Shown: in pieces, positions 51,901-61,290 of the stretch | Layout: every line of letters starts with the position of its first letter | Position numbering within the stretch: the first letter of the stretch is position 1 | Assembly (NCBI GenBank): GCA_027704905.1 | Contig: CM051019.1 | Span: 20,990,764-21,054,763 of the forward strand | Direction: 5' to 3' | Length of the DNA stretch: 64,000 nt | Origin: Muraenolepis orangiensis | Lineage: Eukaryota > Chordata > Actinopteri > Gadiformes > Muraenolepididae | Translations under genes and position numbers: made by a program | Notes under the pieces: generated by a model | Databases searched by the model: none | What the model was told of the DNA's origin: nothing | The model's input: the letters and a program-made list of their open reading frames with translations, nothing else

Positions 51901-54385
51901 CAGGTCGTTGCTTCTCTCCATCCCAGAACAGATCCGAGCGCAAGGGGTGAAGGATCTAGATCTGGATCAGGGCGCACTGCCCATCGAAAGAGCCCTTGGG
52001 GTACAATGGTGTACCCAGTCGGATTCATTCACCTTCAAAATCCAGCTTCAAGACAGGCCGCTTACCAGACGAGGGATCTTGTCAATGGTGAGCTCTATCT
52101 ACGATCCTTTGGGTATGTTGGCACCCGTCGTCCTCTCCGCAAAGCAAATACTGCAAGAGCTGTGCGGATTAAAGCTAGCTTGGGATGATCACATAACTCA
52201 AGACCTGCAAAGGAGATGGTTGACCTGGTTAGCCGACGTGTCCCAGCTGGAAAACTTCAAAGTTAGGAGATGCTTCATGCCCGAGGATTTTGGAAACCTA
52301 ATCTCCGCGCAGCTCCATCACTTCTCAGACGCAAGTGAAAGTGGTTACGGCACAGTCTCCTACCTAAGGCTGGTGGACGACAGGCACAAAGTCCACTGCG
52401 CGTTTGTCATGGGCAAAGCAAGGGTGGTACCATTAAAACCCATCACCATCCCAAGGCTCGAGCTCACAGCATCAGCAATGGCTGTACGAATGGATACCTT
52501 TCTGCAGGCGGAACTTGAACTCCCTTTGATGCCATCAGTCTATTGGACAGATAGCACATCTGTGCTTAAGTATCTGAACAATGAAACCTCAAGATATCAC
52601 ACTTTTGTTGCCAACAGAGTGAGCAACATCCGTACGGAATCTGATGTTACGCAGTGGAGGTATGTCAACGGCACTCTGAATCCCGCTGACTGCGCATCGA
52701 GAGGCTTATCAACAGCTCGCTTCTTGAATTCGACATGGATACAAGGTCCTGAATTCATGCAACATCCAGAAACGGAGTGGCCACAATGCCCAGAATGCAC
52801 ATTGACACAGGACGATCCGGAAGTAAAGGTCTTCACTATGAACGTTGCTCCTGTGGATGAGTCCGTGAATACAGTCATGAAATTAATCACCTACTATTCT
52901 GAGTGGCATCGTCTCAGAAAAGCCGTAGCATGGATATTGAGGATTAAAGCAACACTAAAAAAGGCCTGCAAAGAAAAGAAGGAAATGAAAGGTGCACCGA
53001 AAAAGAAAAAAGGAAATTGCAAAGCTCTGTTGTCTGTCGATGACTTACAGGAAGCCGAACATGCCATTATCCAATTTTGTCAATCAACAGAATACAAAGA
53101 GGAACTAGAGTCACTGAGGAAAAGAACGCCTGTGAAGAAGAACAGTCACATCCATAAACTTACCCCAGTTCTTCATGATGAGCTAATAAGGGTTGGTGGA
53201 AGATTGGTCAAGTCTGCAATGCCCCCTGAGGCCATGCACCCCGCCATTCTGCCAAGAAAACATCACGTAACGACATTAATCATCAGACATGTCCATGAAA
53301 CCGTTGGACACAGCGGGCGGAACCATACACTATCACGCCTGAGGCAAAAGTATTGGATACCTAAGGTCAACTCTGCAGTCAGGGCAGTGATTGCAAAGTG
53401 TGTCCACTGTAGGAGGTCGAGTGGTGTCAGAGGTACACAATACATGGCAGACTTACCCCAGGACAGGCTGCTACCTGACAAACCACCTTTCACAAACGTG
53501 GGCGTAGACTACTTCGGCCCATTTGAAATGAAAAGAGGAAGAACAACGTTGAAACGGTATGGCGTGATCTTCACGTGCCTGAATATCCGAGCAGTGCACT
53601 TGGAAGTTGCTCATACACTGAATACAGACTCATGCATTAACGCAATAAGAAGATTTGTAGCCAGACGAGGCACAGTCAAGACCATGAGATCCGATAATGG
53701 AACCAATCTTATCAGGGCAGAACGAGAGCTACGAGAGTCTATTCAAGATCTGGACAATCTCAAGATTCATGCCACCTTACTTGAGAAAGGCATATCATGG
53801 ACATTCAACCCACCTGCCGGATCACATCACGGTGGAATATGGGAGAGACAAATAAGAACAGTCAGACGCATTCTTGGAGCTTTAACACGGGAACAGACTC
53901 TGGATGAGGAAGGATTGACTACACTTTTATGTGAAGTGGAAGCCATAATTAACGATCGGCCCATCTCTAAAGCCTCCAATGACCCTCTAGATCTGGAACC
54001 TCTCACACCAAATCACCTCCTTCTCCTCAAAGAAAAGCCTTCACTGCCACCTGGAGTATTCAGCCTAGATGACTGTTATGCCAAGAGGAGATGGCGTCAA
54101 GTGCAATACATGGCAGACCTTTTTTGGAAACGGTGGACAAGAGAGTACCTGCCAGAACTGCAGGAAAGGCAAAAGTGGACAAAGAAAAGGAGAAACATGG
54201 CGGCCGGTGATATTGTCTTAATAATAGACGACTCTGCTCCTAGAAACTCGTGGATCATGGGACGAATCACACAAACCCGGCCAGACAAAAAAGGGTTTGT
54301 GAGACAAGTCGAGGTGCAAACCAAGACCAACACCTTGATCAGGCCCATCACGAAGCTTGTCTTACTCCTTGAGGCAAAAACATAA
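48974..54385 (+). CDS. BEL copy 2 gag-pol polyprotein (1803 aa)
   Basis: Gag capsid-like DUF1759-type region (about 49400-49950); zinc knuckles (about 50165-50360); DUF1758-type protease (MDPGSSATF about 50547); Pao-type RT (about 51400-52050) with GATYQGVSLNS, VEAMFHQVRVPDED and catalytic YVDD at 51782-51793; RNase H/A17-type region to about 52750 (FSDASESGYG, YWTDSTSVL); H2C2 finger, rve core and DUF5641-type tail to the stop. Reading is continuous for 5.4 kb, unusual among the elements here. The ATG at 48974 is only the first Met after the frame break; the native protein would begin at 48328. Confidence 0.93.
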   Translation: METQMAANKARLRIIKEYEISHELTQIVPKEMHQSDGMNEYLEGYMEEETEQQPEKLSWSAGLDRTNVDDVPARTRPTHKEPVERATHGTPTEYESVRKKIPSTQPHSIGPTTNTQDTSKKHEFYSLVNLMEGQNRITETLIKQQGQFTLPSITIPVFKGDPLEYQFFIRAFEHGIERKTENRQDMLYFLEQFTSGQPRELVRSCQYMHPDRGYTTAKELLKKHFGNEHKIATSYLDKVLSWPIIKAEDAEALQAYSVFLNGCLNAMSSVEYLEELNHPTNMRAILSKLAYKTQERWRFKACELQDRNGTRPKFPELVEFINYHSRILSHPLFGSLNPTQTRRSVISPPGKPFPSKDRRPKSAFSGFATNVAKVTGSFYKQAVTECVDKAPRKTTNECLHCKGNHELSSCSQLKKKTHEEKLEFLKKKGVCFGCFEVGHMSKGCQKRLTCQVCSLKHPTILHINRKYPNTEKDENSKDTAVTVYTNQAEVWNETGAGKSECKLAIVPVKIKMKKSDKVILTYAFMDPGSSATFCTESLLGQLQATGSRTTILLRTMNEEQVIKTSMVTGLEISALDSNEYLELPEVYSHSAIPVKAENIPDQEDIKQWPYLHQVKLPRIKAEIGLLIGNNVPKALEPWMIINSQGKGPFAVKTTLGWTVNGPLTQGTGNIITTNRISLVRIEELLQQQMKYDFPERQHGERLEMSQEDHIFMGKVSTSVKLQDGHYNIGLPLRTDKVEFPNNRCLAEQRVMSLKRKLLKNPQFHEEYRTLMADNLKRGFAIQTSDNKQKEAKVGKTWYIPHHGVYHPKKHKLRVVFDCGATYQGVSLNSQLLQGPDLTSNLTGVLTRFRQRAVAFITDVEAMFHQVRVPDEDSDLLRFLWWPDGRLDTSLEEYKMVVHIFGATSSPSCATFALQQCARDNIGIFDPGVIQTVLRNFYVDDCLKSVKSEQEAIQLAKDLISLCATGGFKLNKWISNSRSLLLSIPEQIRAQGVKDLDLDQGALPIERALGVQWCTQSDSFTFKIQLQDRPLTRRGILSMVSSIYDPLGMLAPVVLSAKQILQELCGLKLAWDDHITQDLQRRWLTWLADVSQLENFKVRRCFMPEDFGNLISAQLHHFSDASESGYGTVSYLRLVDDRHKVHCAFVMGKARVVPLKPITIPRLELTASAMAVRMDTFLQAELELPLMPSVYWTDSTSVLKYLNNETSRYHTFVANRVSNIRTESDVTQWRYVNGTLNPADCASRGLSTARFLNSTWIQGPEFMQHPETEWPQCPECTLTQDDPEVKVFTMNVAPVDESVNTVMKLITYYSEWHRLRKAVAWILRIKATLKKACKEKKEMKGAPKKKKGNCKALLSVDDLQEAEHAIIQFCQSTEYKEELESLRKRTPVKKNSHIHKLTPVLHDELIRVGGRLVKSAMPPEAMHPAILPRKHHVTTLIIRHVHETVGHSGRNHTLSRLRQKYWIPKVNSAVRAVIAKCVHCRRSSGVRGTQYMADLPQDRLLPDKPPFTNVGVDYFGPFEMKRGRTTLKRYGVIFTCLNIRAVHLEVAHTLNTDSCINAIRRFVARRGTVKTMRSDNGTNLIRAERELRESIQDLDNLKIHATLLEKGISWTFNPPAGSHHGGIWERQIRTVRRILGALTREQTLDEEGLTTLLCEVEAIINDRPISKASNDPLDLEPLTPNHLLLLKEKPSLPPGVFSLDDCYAKRRWRQVQYMADLFWKRWTREYLPELQERQKWTKKRRNMAAGDIVLIIDDSAPRNSWIMGRITQTRPDKKGFVRQVEVQTKTNTLIRPITKLVLLLEAKT

Positions 54386-54386
54386 G

Positions 54387-54625
54387 AAGACCCCCCCCCC
54401 CCATCTCTCTTCCCCCCCCCCCCTATCTCTCTTCCCACCATATCCCTTCTCTTTCTTTCTCCCCCCCCCCCCCCCCTCTCTCACACGGACATCGCACACA
54501 TTACACACTTTGTGGACTGTGAGGCGCTTTTCTTTGCCTTTTTTGAAAGCAGAACTTTTGAATCCCTCGTTGAGGGGACATGTTAAAAAATAAAATAAAA
54601 TAAAAAATTAAAAAAAATTAAAAAA
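54387..54625 (+). repeat. C-rich and A-rich runs in BEL copy 2 3' region
   Basis: Poly-C runs with ATCTCTCTTCC words (54390-54480) and A-rich TAAAATAAAATAAA runs (54585-54625). Copy 1 has a plain A-run at the second place. Confidence 0.85.
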
Positions 54626-55058
54626 AAGGAATGTAATTTAGAATATGAAATGAGTTTAGTTTTGGCTCCTCCTGATTCTGTTGGTAATTGTACTATTCTC
54701 TTACAGAACAATTAGGGGCCGGAATGTTGGAGCCAGATTCAGTCCTTATTATTTGTTTATTTATTTTGTTTGATATATGAAGCAATATTGTTTGGAAAAC
54801 GGTTGCAAATTAACTTGATTGATAACACCTTTTATTTGTTATGATTTGGATGCGTGTTGCTTGGACAACCAGTAGCGTGGCGTGGGGAAAATTTTAGGGG
54901 AAGCCAGTTTTTTTGGGTCAATAACGTAACCAGATGAGTGATTACAGCGCCCGGTATCATTTTACACAGTTGTATCATACAGATGCAGGACTTGCACACG
55001 CCTGTTATCTAACCGACACGCACGCACTCTCCAGCCAAAACTCTCTCGTCTTATTAAT

Positions 55059-55406
55059 TTAAGCATCCCCCCCCCCCCCCCCCCAAATGCATAACCAGCC
55101 GCTCAATGCGCAGTGCAGATTCGGTAATGAATAAAAAAGCTTCAATTTCACAGCACAATCTATGTGATTTTTTGATTTACTGTGCCTCTCAATTGCCCGT
55201 GACAGGTTGGCAAGGTCGATGAATCCTGAAGTTGCCCAAGGATTGTTCAGGGAGCACGAATCCTTGTCAAAAAGAAGACATGGCCAGCAAAATAGACGCT
55301 GAAGTTCAGCGCTTCCAGTTAGCCACTCCGTGCGGACATAATTGTCCTCATTGAACGTCCGATTCGCTCCCTTTTTCCTCTGTGCACACAGCTCGAGTGT
55401 GGGCAT
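55059..55406 (-). pseudogene. hAT transposase TTF-type zinc-finger fragment
   Basis: ELQRLFCWPCLLFDKDSC, WATSGFIDLANLSRAIERHS and SKNHIDCAVKL match the TTF-type zinc finger of ZMYM1-like hAT transposases. Upstream residues are FNEDNYVRTEWLTGS. The catalytic domain is absent. Confidence 0.82.
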
Positions 55407-55849
55407 GGGCCTGTCATCAGATTAAATTTTTAGTTGCTGCTGTAGCGGAAGTTTAGTAAAGTTGTTTTTTATTAAGTACGCCAAATCTCCACCCTCCATA
55501 ATGCTTAATACTATCAAACGGCGAGGATGACAGTTACAGTACTACGTACTGATGTTGATTGGATTTGTGAGTCAAGGGATTCCCTTCAAATCGATCCAAT
55601 GGGATCAAGGGATCCCATTCCCTTGAGGGGGGATGCCAGCCGTCTCTGGCCTCCCTTGGCATGGGCCCTGACCAATCACAGGTTGGCAGGGGGACATGAC
55701 GTGGGCCTCATCTGATTGGTCAATCCGGGACAATCCCTCCATTTTTTTTTTCACCAAGGGAAGCTCATTCGGCTGGCCTCCTCAATTTCACCATAATATC
55801 TAGGGGGCGCTGTTGTTTCACTCTTTGTAAAATACTCAATGAGAATGGG

Positions 55850-56010
55850 GGAGAGACGGTCCGGCAGCAACACACAGGCTGCTGTGTTGCTGCCGGACCG
55901 TCTCTCCTACATTTTTTAAATTAAAATAAAAAAAAATCGGTAATTCTCCTTTGCTGTGTGACACAGCAAAGGAGAATTACCGAATTTTTTTATTTTAATT
56001 TAAAAAATGT
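55850..56010. repeat. Two adjacent palindromes in hAT
   Basis: Palindrome 1: arms 55850-55874 and 55883-55907, 25 bp perfect, 8-nt loop. Palindrome 2: inner arms 55938-55959 and 55961-55982, 22 bp perfect around a single G, extended by nearly perfect A/T arms to 55909 and 56010. Confidence 0.93.
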
Positions 56011-56456
56011 ATTAAAATTATAACTACAATCCGAAAAAACAGGGGAAGCCTGGCTTCCCTTGGCCTCCGGGAGAAAACGCCACTGTGGACAACGTGGAGG
56101 CGTGTCTGGTCCAGCCCATGTCGAACCGGTGATTGCAGCACCTGAGCGTGTTTATCAATGAAGCCGGTTCCCTAGTAAAACACACTGGAAATGCAAGGCA
56201 CGCAGCCCAGACGGTTTTTGACCGTCGCAAGCGCTACGGATTTATGAACTTTAGAAATAGGAAACCAGGACACCATGCAACGGGAATAAGCCAGCACACC
56301 TCCACGTCGTATGGTAAGAACCCATCCATGCTAAACAAAGCTTCAAGTAAAAGACAATAAATACCATTTTCTACAAACAAACAAACTCATCTCTGCTGTC
56401 TTTCTTACGGAAAAGCGCATGCGCGCGTCAACCAAGGCTGTGGATCCCACACTCAG

Positions 56457-56850
56457 TGCAGCGAAGCAGCGGTTCGACAAGAGACGGAGGGTGAGAGCGC
56501 CTCCCTTCACAGTGGAGGACTGGGTCAGGATTCACCGTCCTAACCGGGACCACAAGCTGCTATCCTTCTGGACGGTGCCGATGAAGGTCACCGCTCAACT
56601 GGGGCCAGCCACCTTTCGTCTGGCCGACGGATCACGGTGGCACGCAAGCCGGCTTCGGAAGGTGGCACCGCCCCCCATTGTGGACCCAGGGCCCGGGGAG
56701 GACGGGGACTTTGCTTTCCCTGATGAGCAGTTGCAGGGTCCAGCCGGGTTCCCACCTGAGCCGGTTGAGCCAGTGGTTTGTCCTGAAGCTCGTCCGGCCC
56801 GTGTCCGGGTCAGACCAAGATACTTGGAGGACTATATTGCGAGCTTGTGA
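56457..56850 (+). pseudogene. Gypsy (K02A2.6-like) pol C-terminal end
   Basis: Continues the gypsy element beyond the BEL insertion: SAAKQRFDKRRRVRAPPFTV, VRIHRPNRDHKLLSFWT, LADGSRWHASRLRKV, PRYLEDYIASL stop. This is the normal C terminus after integrase in this lineage. A single copy exists, so it was outside the duplicated segment. Confidence 0.85.
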
Positions 56851-56988
56851 CTCTCAGGGGTAATGTTCAGAGCATAGTCTGTTGCGTGGCAGAATAATCC
56901 ACATGGCTATGCTGGTGACTGGCAGTCTACCCAGTTCATCTAGAGTTAAAGTTAAGTTAATTGGGTTCCTTATAGGGGGGGTAAATGT

Positions 56989-57127
56989 TATGCGTCACAT
57001 CCGATGTGACCGGGAGTTTTGGGGTGTGTGAACCGGACACAGTTGTTGTTGTTGTTGACGCCATGGCAGTGTGTACAATAAACGGTCAACCTAAAAGTCG
57101 TAGTCCATAGTCTTATTAAACACAACA
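56989..57127 (+). repeat. Gypsy 3' LTR (139 bp)
   Basis: TGTTATGCGTCACATCCGAT ... TTAAACACAACA, TG...CA ends, poly(A) signal AATAAA near 57079, short (GTT)n. Confidence 0.8.
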
Positions 57128-57322
57128 GTCACCCTTACATATTAACGGACTTACATAATAAAAATATCTATGCACATGTTATTATTAAGAATAATAATAA
57201 TAATACCGATTATAATACATTTTTTAAATTAAAAACATTTTTTAAACACCTCATGGTCACATCAAGAGGATTCTGAAATCCCCCAGGGGGGTCGCGACCC
57301 CCACTTTGGGAACCCCTGCAGT
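57128..57322. mobile_element. Remnant end of an older hAT element
   Basis: Ends GGGGGTCGCGACCCCCACTT then TGGGAACCCCTG, the typical right end of a fish/vertebrate hAT (complement CAGGGGTTCCCA). The left end is not identified. Its last bases form part of the next element's target duplication. Confidence 0.65.
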
Positions 57323-59147
57323 CAGTGGCGGCTCGTCCATAGGGGCGCAGGGGCGCCGCCCCACCTGGTTGAGAGAGGAAAAAAAAAAAAATTATAATAA
57401 TTGTGTTTTTTTATTTTTTATTTTTTGACCCCTAAAAATAAACTAAACATGTTTAAAATGAATAATAATTACTCATTTTATGTATGTTTGTGTTTAAAAT
57501 GCACAATAACGTTAATATAGCAAATATAAATCATTGTTGTGCGTGCTATTCTCCCCCCTCGTTTGTCATTGACGTCACTCTCATAGAAATTTGGTACCAG
57601 ATTTGATAGGCAATGTAGCCTATCAAGGGTCAAGGTTTTGAGGTAGGTACCTAATTTGAGGGGCAAATGTAGCCTATCAAGGGTCCTGAATACGATCTCT
57701 TCAGAGCGCATTTCATTGCGCCCGAACAAGGAAACCAGTCACGCATGCGCCACTCAAATTGAGTGGCGCATGCGTGAGCAAATTGAGTGGCGCATGCGTG
57801 AATGCGTGAGCAAAGAAAACCAGTCACGCATGCGCAATTCATAGCCTAGTTGAACCTAGTTATTTGTAAAGCCTGTACTGCTCTGCTCTCAGTTCGGGTC
57901 TTGCTGTCTGAGGAGAGGTACGTTGTTGTTTGTTTTTGTCCCGATTATAGTTTTACATTTATTTTTATTGTGGACGATGTAAACGTAAAGTAAAGGGGAT
58001 AAGAAATGTTGGTCTTGCTGTATAAACATGCAGCTTGTGTCATTTGTATGTAAACGGTGTGGATTGGGGTTTTGTAAGTTTATCGTGGACACGTGCTTCC
58101 CCAATGCTAGCTACAGGGTCCTCCGTGTGTTTGTCTGCTAATATAGGCTGTGGTCGAATGTATTAAGCATTTGTATTCTATTTAATTAGTTAAATTCAGA
58201 AGCATTTGTTAATGAGTCAGTTCGCGTCTTGCTGTCTGAGGAGAGGAGATTGAGACCTGTGTGTGTGGGTGAGACCTCATGTTGCAAGTTTGTTCTTTTT
58301 TTGTTCTGTACAGGACACAGCCATTACACTAGCTACCATGGAGAATTCTGTCAAATCCCTCAAAGCAACACCATTTGAAAGACGAACACTGCAAGAAAAA
58401 CTCAGAGTGAAAGAGTTTGGACCTCATCAGCCTGACATCAGCATTCAGCAACCAGAAACAGACAGAGGAAGGCTATATATTCGGTCGTTTTCCAGAACCT
58501 GGTTTGCTAAGTGGTTCTTGTATAGTTAGTATAGCATAGGTACATAGATTAAACTGTATATTGTATAGTAGTGTAGTGTACATAGGACCCAGTACCTTTT
58601 AATTTGTAAGCTTAACATTGTATTGCATTTTATCTCAGGACTTGTATCAGGTCTATTTTATTATCTTCTATTTTGTTCTAATTACTTTTGCACAATCGAA
58701 TGTAAGACCATATTTAGGTATTTTTGATGGCACACTGGGTAGTCTTTCTAATATAAGACCATATTTTTTTCTTATGTTTATTTTCTACTAGGCACCATAT
58801 AATAAATGTTCTTTCACCATAAGTTTCAAGTTTGTTTATTTGTCACAACAAAATACAGAATACTGATTGATTGTGCTACATACAGTAAAAATAAAGTAAA
58901 AAAAGAAATTAAGCAGTAAGTAAAGGAATGTTCAGTCAATATACATATATACAATACAGAGTAGAATGAGTAACGGTGAGGTTTATATTATGTATAGTTT
59001 TTTATTTTTAATTAGCCCCCTCGGTCGTTTACATGGTGAAATGGCGCCACCGTCTGGGCAAATCCGGTATTGCACAGCAGATATGATTTAAAAAAAATTG
59101 TTTTACCCCTGCGCCCCTCCTACTTCGGATGTCACCGGCCGCCACTG
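57323..59147 (+). mobile_element. hAT transposon, internally deleted (ZMYM1-like)
   Basis: Ends CAGTGGCGGCTCGTCC and (complement) CAGTGGCGGCCGGTGAC; perfect 8-bp TSD CCTGCAGT at 57315-57322 and 59148-59155. Length 1825 bp. GGGGCGCAGGGG subterminal words occur at both ends. Contains CGCATGCG-rich tandem motifs (57740-57840). Confidence 0.93.
58338..58530 (+). pseudogene. hAT transposase N-terminal fragment
   Basis: MENSVKSLKATPFERRTLQE and KEFGPHQPDISIQ, RGRLYIRSFSRTWF match the region just before the TTF finger in ZMYM1-like transposases. It ends in a stop 10 residues later; the finger and catalytic domain are deleted. An upstream splice-like TTCTGTACAG precedes the ATG. Confidence 0.78.
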
Positions 59148-59386
59148 CCTGCAGTAGAGAATGAGCTGAGCGCCGTGAACGCTCCAGTTCAAGGCCCCGT
59201 CACACCATAACGTTCTGGTCTGCCTTCTTTATTTTTATTGAGAGCAAGGTAGGAATGACACACCCAACCCCTCCCGCCACATCCAGGGTTGTGGATCCCA
59301 ACATAGAGGGTATAAGTAAGTAAAAATAAATAAACAAATAAATAATAATAACAACAACGATGATAGGTAATGAAGGCAAAAGACAG

Positions 59387-60217
59387 TAAATAATAATAAC
59401 AGCAAGTCAAGTCCAGTTTATTGTCACAGTTTACACAAGTATAAAGCAGTGATGTGAAAATATTATGTGCAATACCCGACGACAGACAGCAGTTAAAAAA
59501 TAGATAAAAAATACATAAAAATAGAATAAAGAAAAAAATTTAAATGCAATTTATAAAATGCTAAATATGAGCACAGAAAAGAGCAATATGTATATATAAA
59601 TCAATGTAATAAAATATACATTGTTATATGCTATACGCCCTTGTTCAGCAGCCTGATGGCCTGACTGTGGAAGCTGTCTCTGAGTCTATTTGTACGGCAC
59701 TTGATACTGCGGTATCGCCTGCCTGACGGTAACACTGAGTACAGTTGGTGGCTGGGGTGGGCAATGTCTTTATGATGCGTTTGGCCTTGGCCACGCACCG
59801 CTGGTTGTATATATCCAGGAGGGAGGGGAGCTGACCTCCAACCATATACTGGGCTGTCCGCACCACCCTTTGAAGCGCTCTGCGCTCGAGTGCGGTGCAG
59901 TTCCCGTACCAGGCGGTGATACACCCTGTCAGAACACTCGATGGTGCCGTTATAGAATGTTCTCAGGATGCGGGGGCCCATGCTGAATTTCTTCAGACGC
60001 CTGAGGAAATACAGGCGTTGTTGGGCCCTTTTCACCACGTGTGTGGTGTGCGTGGACCATGTGAGGTCCTCGGAGATGTGCACGCCGAGGAACTTGAAGC
60101 TGCTGACCCTCTCTACTGCAACACCGTCGATGGAGATAGGGCCGTGCTCTCCTCTCTGCTTCCTGTAGTCCACGATCAGCTCCTTGGTCTTCTTGACGTT
60201 GAGGGCGAGGCTGTGAT
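59387..60217 (-). mobile_element. L2-like LINE inserted in the L1 3' region
   Basis: RT C-terminal ORF followed by a 3' UTR ending near CAAGTCAAGTCCAG on +. It is flanked by 28-bp imperfect direct repeats starting GATGATAGGT (59359-59386 and 60218-60245), which look like its target-site duplication. Confidence 0.78.
59631..60217 (-). pseudogene. LINE ORF2 C-terminal fragment (L2-like)
   Basis: HSLALNVKKTKELIVDYRKQ, FKFLGVHISEDLTWSTHT, RAQQRLYFLRRLKKF and LPSGRRYRSIKCRTNRLRD, conserved blocks of L2-type RT C termini. The middle (after FYNGTIE) is shifted into another frame between about 59950 and 59770. The catalytic core is missing. Confidence 0.82.
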
Positions 60218-60391
60218 GATGATAGGTAGTGAAGGCAAAGGACAGGTACAAATAAGTAAACAAAAAGATAAAGAAACATAAAGTGTAATTAGTTAGTAAG
60301 TGAGGATAAATGAGACGGTCGTGTTGGGCTGGGTGTTATCATGTCATCCCTCCACCTCCAGCACACATGCCTTATCCGGGAGGGTTTTTAG

Positions 60392-60841
60392 TTAGTTGAA
60401 AAAATACATTACTGGGTTCCAGGTAGAGTAGAAGCGGTCTCTGGACCCCCTAAGTGTGTATTTAATCTTTTCAAGACTTAAGTGGAGCATAAGGTCAGTC
60501 ATCCATAAGGAAGAGTTCGGAGGTTTGGGGGATTTCCAGCAAAACAAAATCCTCCTACGGGCAAGTAGAGTGGCAAACGCCACAATGTCTTTATGCTTGT
60601 TACTAATCTGTTGGTCAGTTGGCGCTGTGCCAAAGATAGCTGAATAGGCGTTAGGTTGCAGAACCATGTCTAGTGCCTGTGAGAGGGTCCTGAAAACCAC
60701 TGACCAACAATCGAATAACACGGGACATGACCAGAACATGTGTGTTAGCGTTGCTGGAGCATTATGACATCTGCTACAGTTCTCATCTACGTCAGGGTAG
60801 ATTCTGGCCAGCCTAGATTTGGAGAGGTGAATACGATGCAA
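60392..60841 (-). pseudogene. L1-like ORF2 C-terminal segment
   Basis: MHRIHLSKSRLARIYPDVDE, then CSRCHNAPATLTHMFWSCP (Cys/His zinc-binding motif of L1 ORF2) and ARRRILFCWKSPKPPNSSLW. Reads open to a stop at 60392, probably the natural C terminus. Confidence 0.82.
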
Positions 60842-61290
60842 GACCTTAAATTGGATTACACCTAGTCTAGCACACGATGTGCTCCCGTTAACTCTCGTCA
60901 GAGCCTCAGTCCAGGAGTCATCAGGTATTCAGTCTCCTAGCTCCTCCTCCCATTTCTCTCTAATTTTGTCGATGGAAGTGATAGGGATTTTTTATCTATC
61001 TAGGGATGATATGCTAGAATAGATTCTCGAAATGAGGCCTTTTAGATTGGAAGGAATTTGGAGGATGTCGTCTATAGCAGAAGGTTGAATTTTTGAGATA
61101 GGTGATTAAAGGTTGAGAAGATGCCCTTATTATAGAGATCTTTAAATTTGGAGAGGCCGAGTCTTTTCCACAAGGCGAAAGTATTGTCTATTCTGGCAGG
61201 GACAAAAAGCTGATTATTACAGATAGGGGCTAAGCTAGAGAAATCTTTCAAACCAAAATGGCGTCGAAATTGTGACCAAATTGGTAAAGT
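60842..61290 (-). pseudogene. L1-like ORF2, connection region remnants
   Basis: Residues typical of L1 ORF2 between thumb and C-terminal finger are readable in pieces on - (for example FGLKDFSSLAPICNNQLF near 61240-61190), separated by frame breaks. No open frame over 100 residues. Confidence 0.6.

Larger units (their letters stand above)
54870..56085 (-). mobile_element. hAT transposon, non-autonomous, in BEL 3' LTR
   Basis: Ends CAGTAGCGTGGCGTGG and (complement) CAGTGGCGTTTTCTCCC; perfect 8-bp TSD TGGACAAC (54862-54869 and 56086-56093). Length 1216 bp. Contains a transposase N-terminal remnant on - and two strong palindromes near its right end. Confidence 0.93.
47715..56451 (+). mobile_element. 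BEL/Pao LTR retrotransposon copy 2 (nearly full length)
   Basis: LTRs at 47715-48227 and 54725-56451 (the latter split by hAT), with TSD CTCAG at 47710-47714 and 56452-56456. The interior carries complete gag-protease-RT-RNase H-integrase with one visible frame break. Without the hAT it is about 7.5 kb. The polypurine stretch TTAGGGGCCGGAA precedes the 3' LTR. Confidence 0.95.
54725..56451 (+). repeat. BEL copy 2 3' LTR, interrupted by hAT
   Basis: LTR parts 54725-54869 and 56094-56451 (after the duplicated TGGACAAC) join to a normal LTR that lacks the extra word of the 5' LTR. Confidence 0.93.
56457..57127 (+). mobile_element. Gypsy (K02A2.6-like) 3' part with LTR
   Basis: Pol end, about 125 bp untranslated sequence, polypurine tract ATAGGGGGGGTAAA, then a 139-bp LTR. 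No matching 5' LTR was found upstream; the left side of both duplicated units is C/T-rich minisatellite and LINE. Confidence 0.85.
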
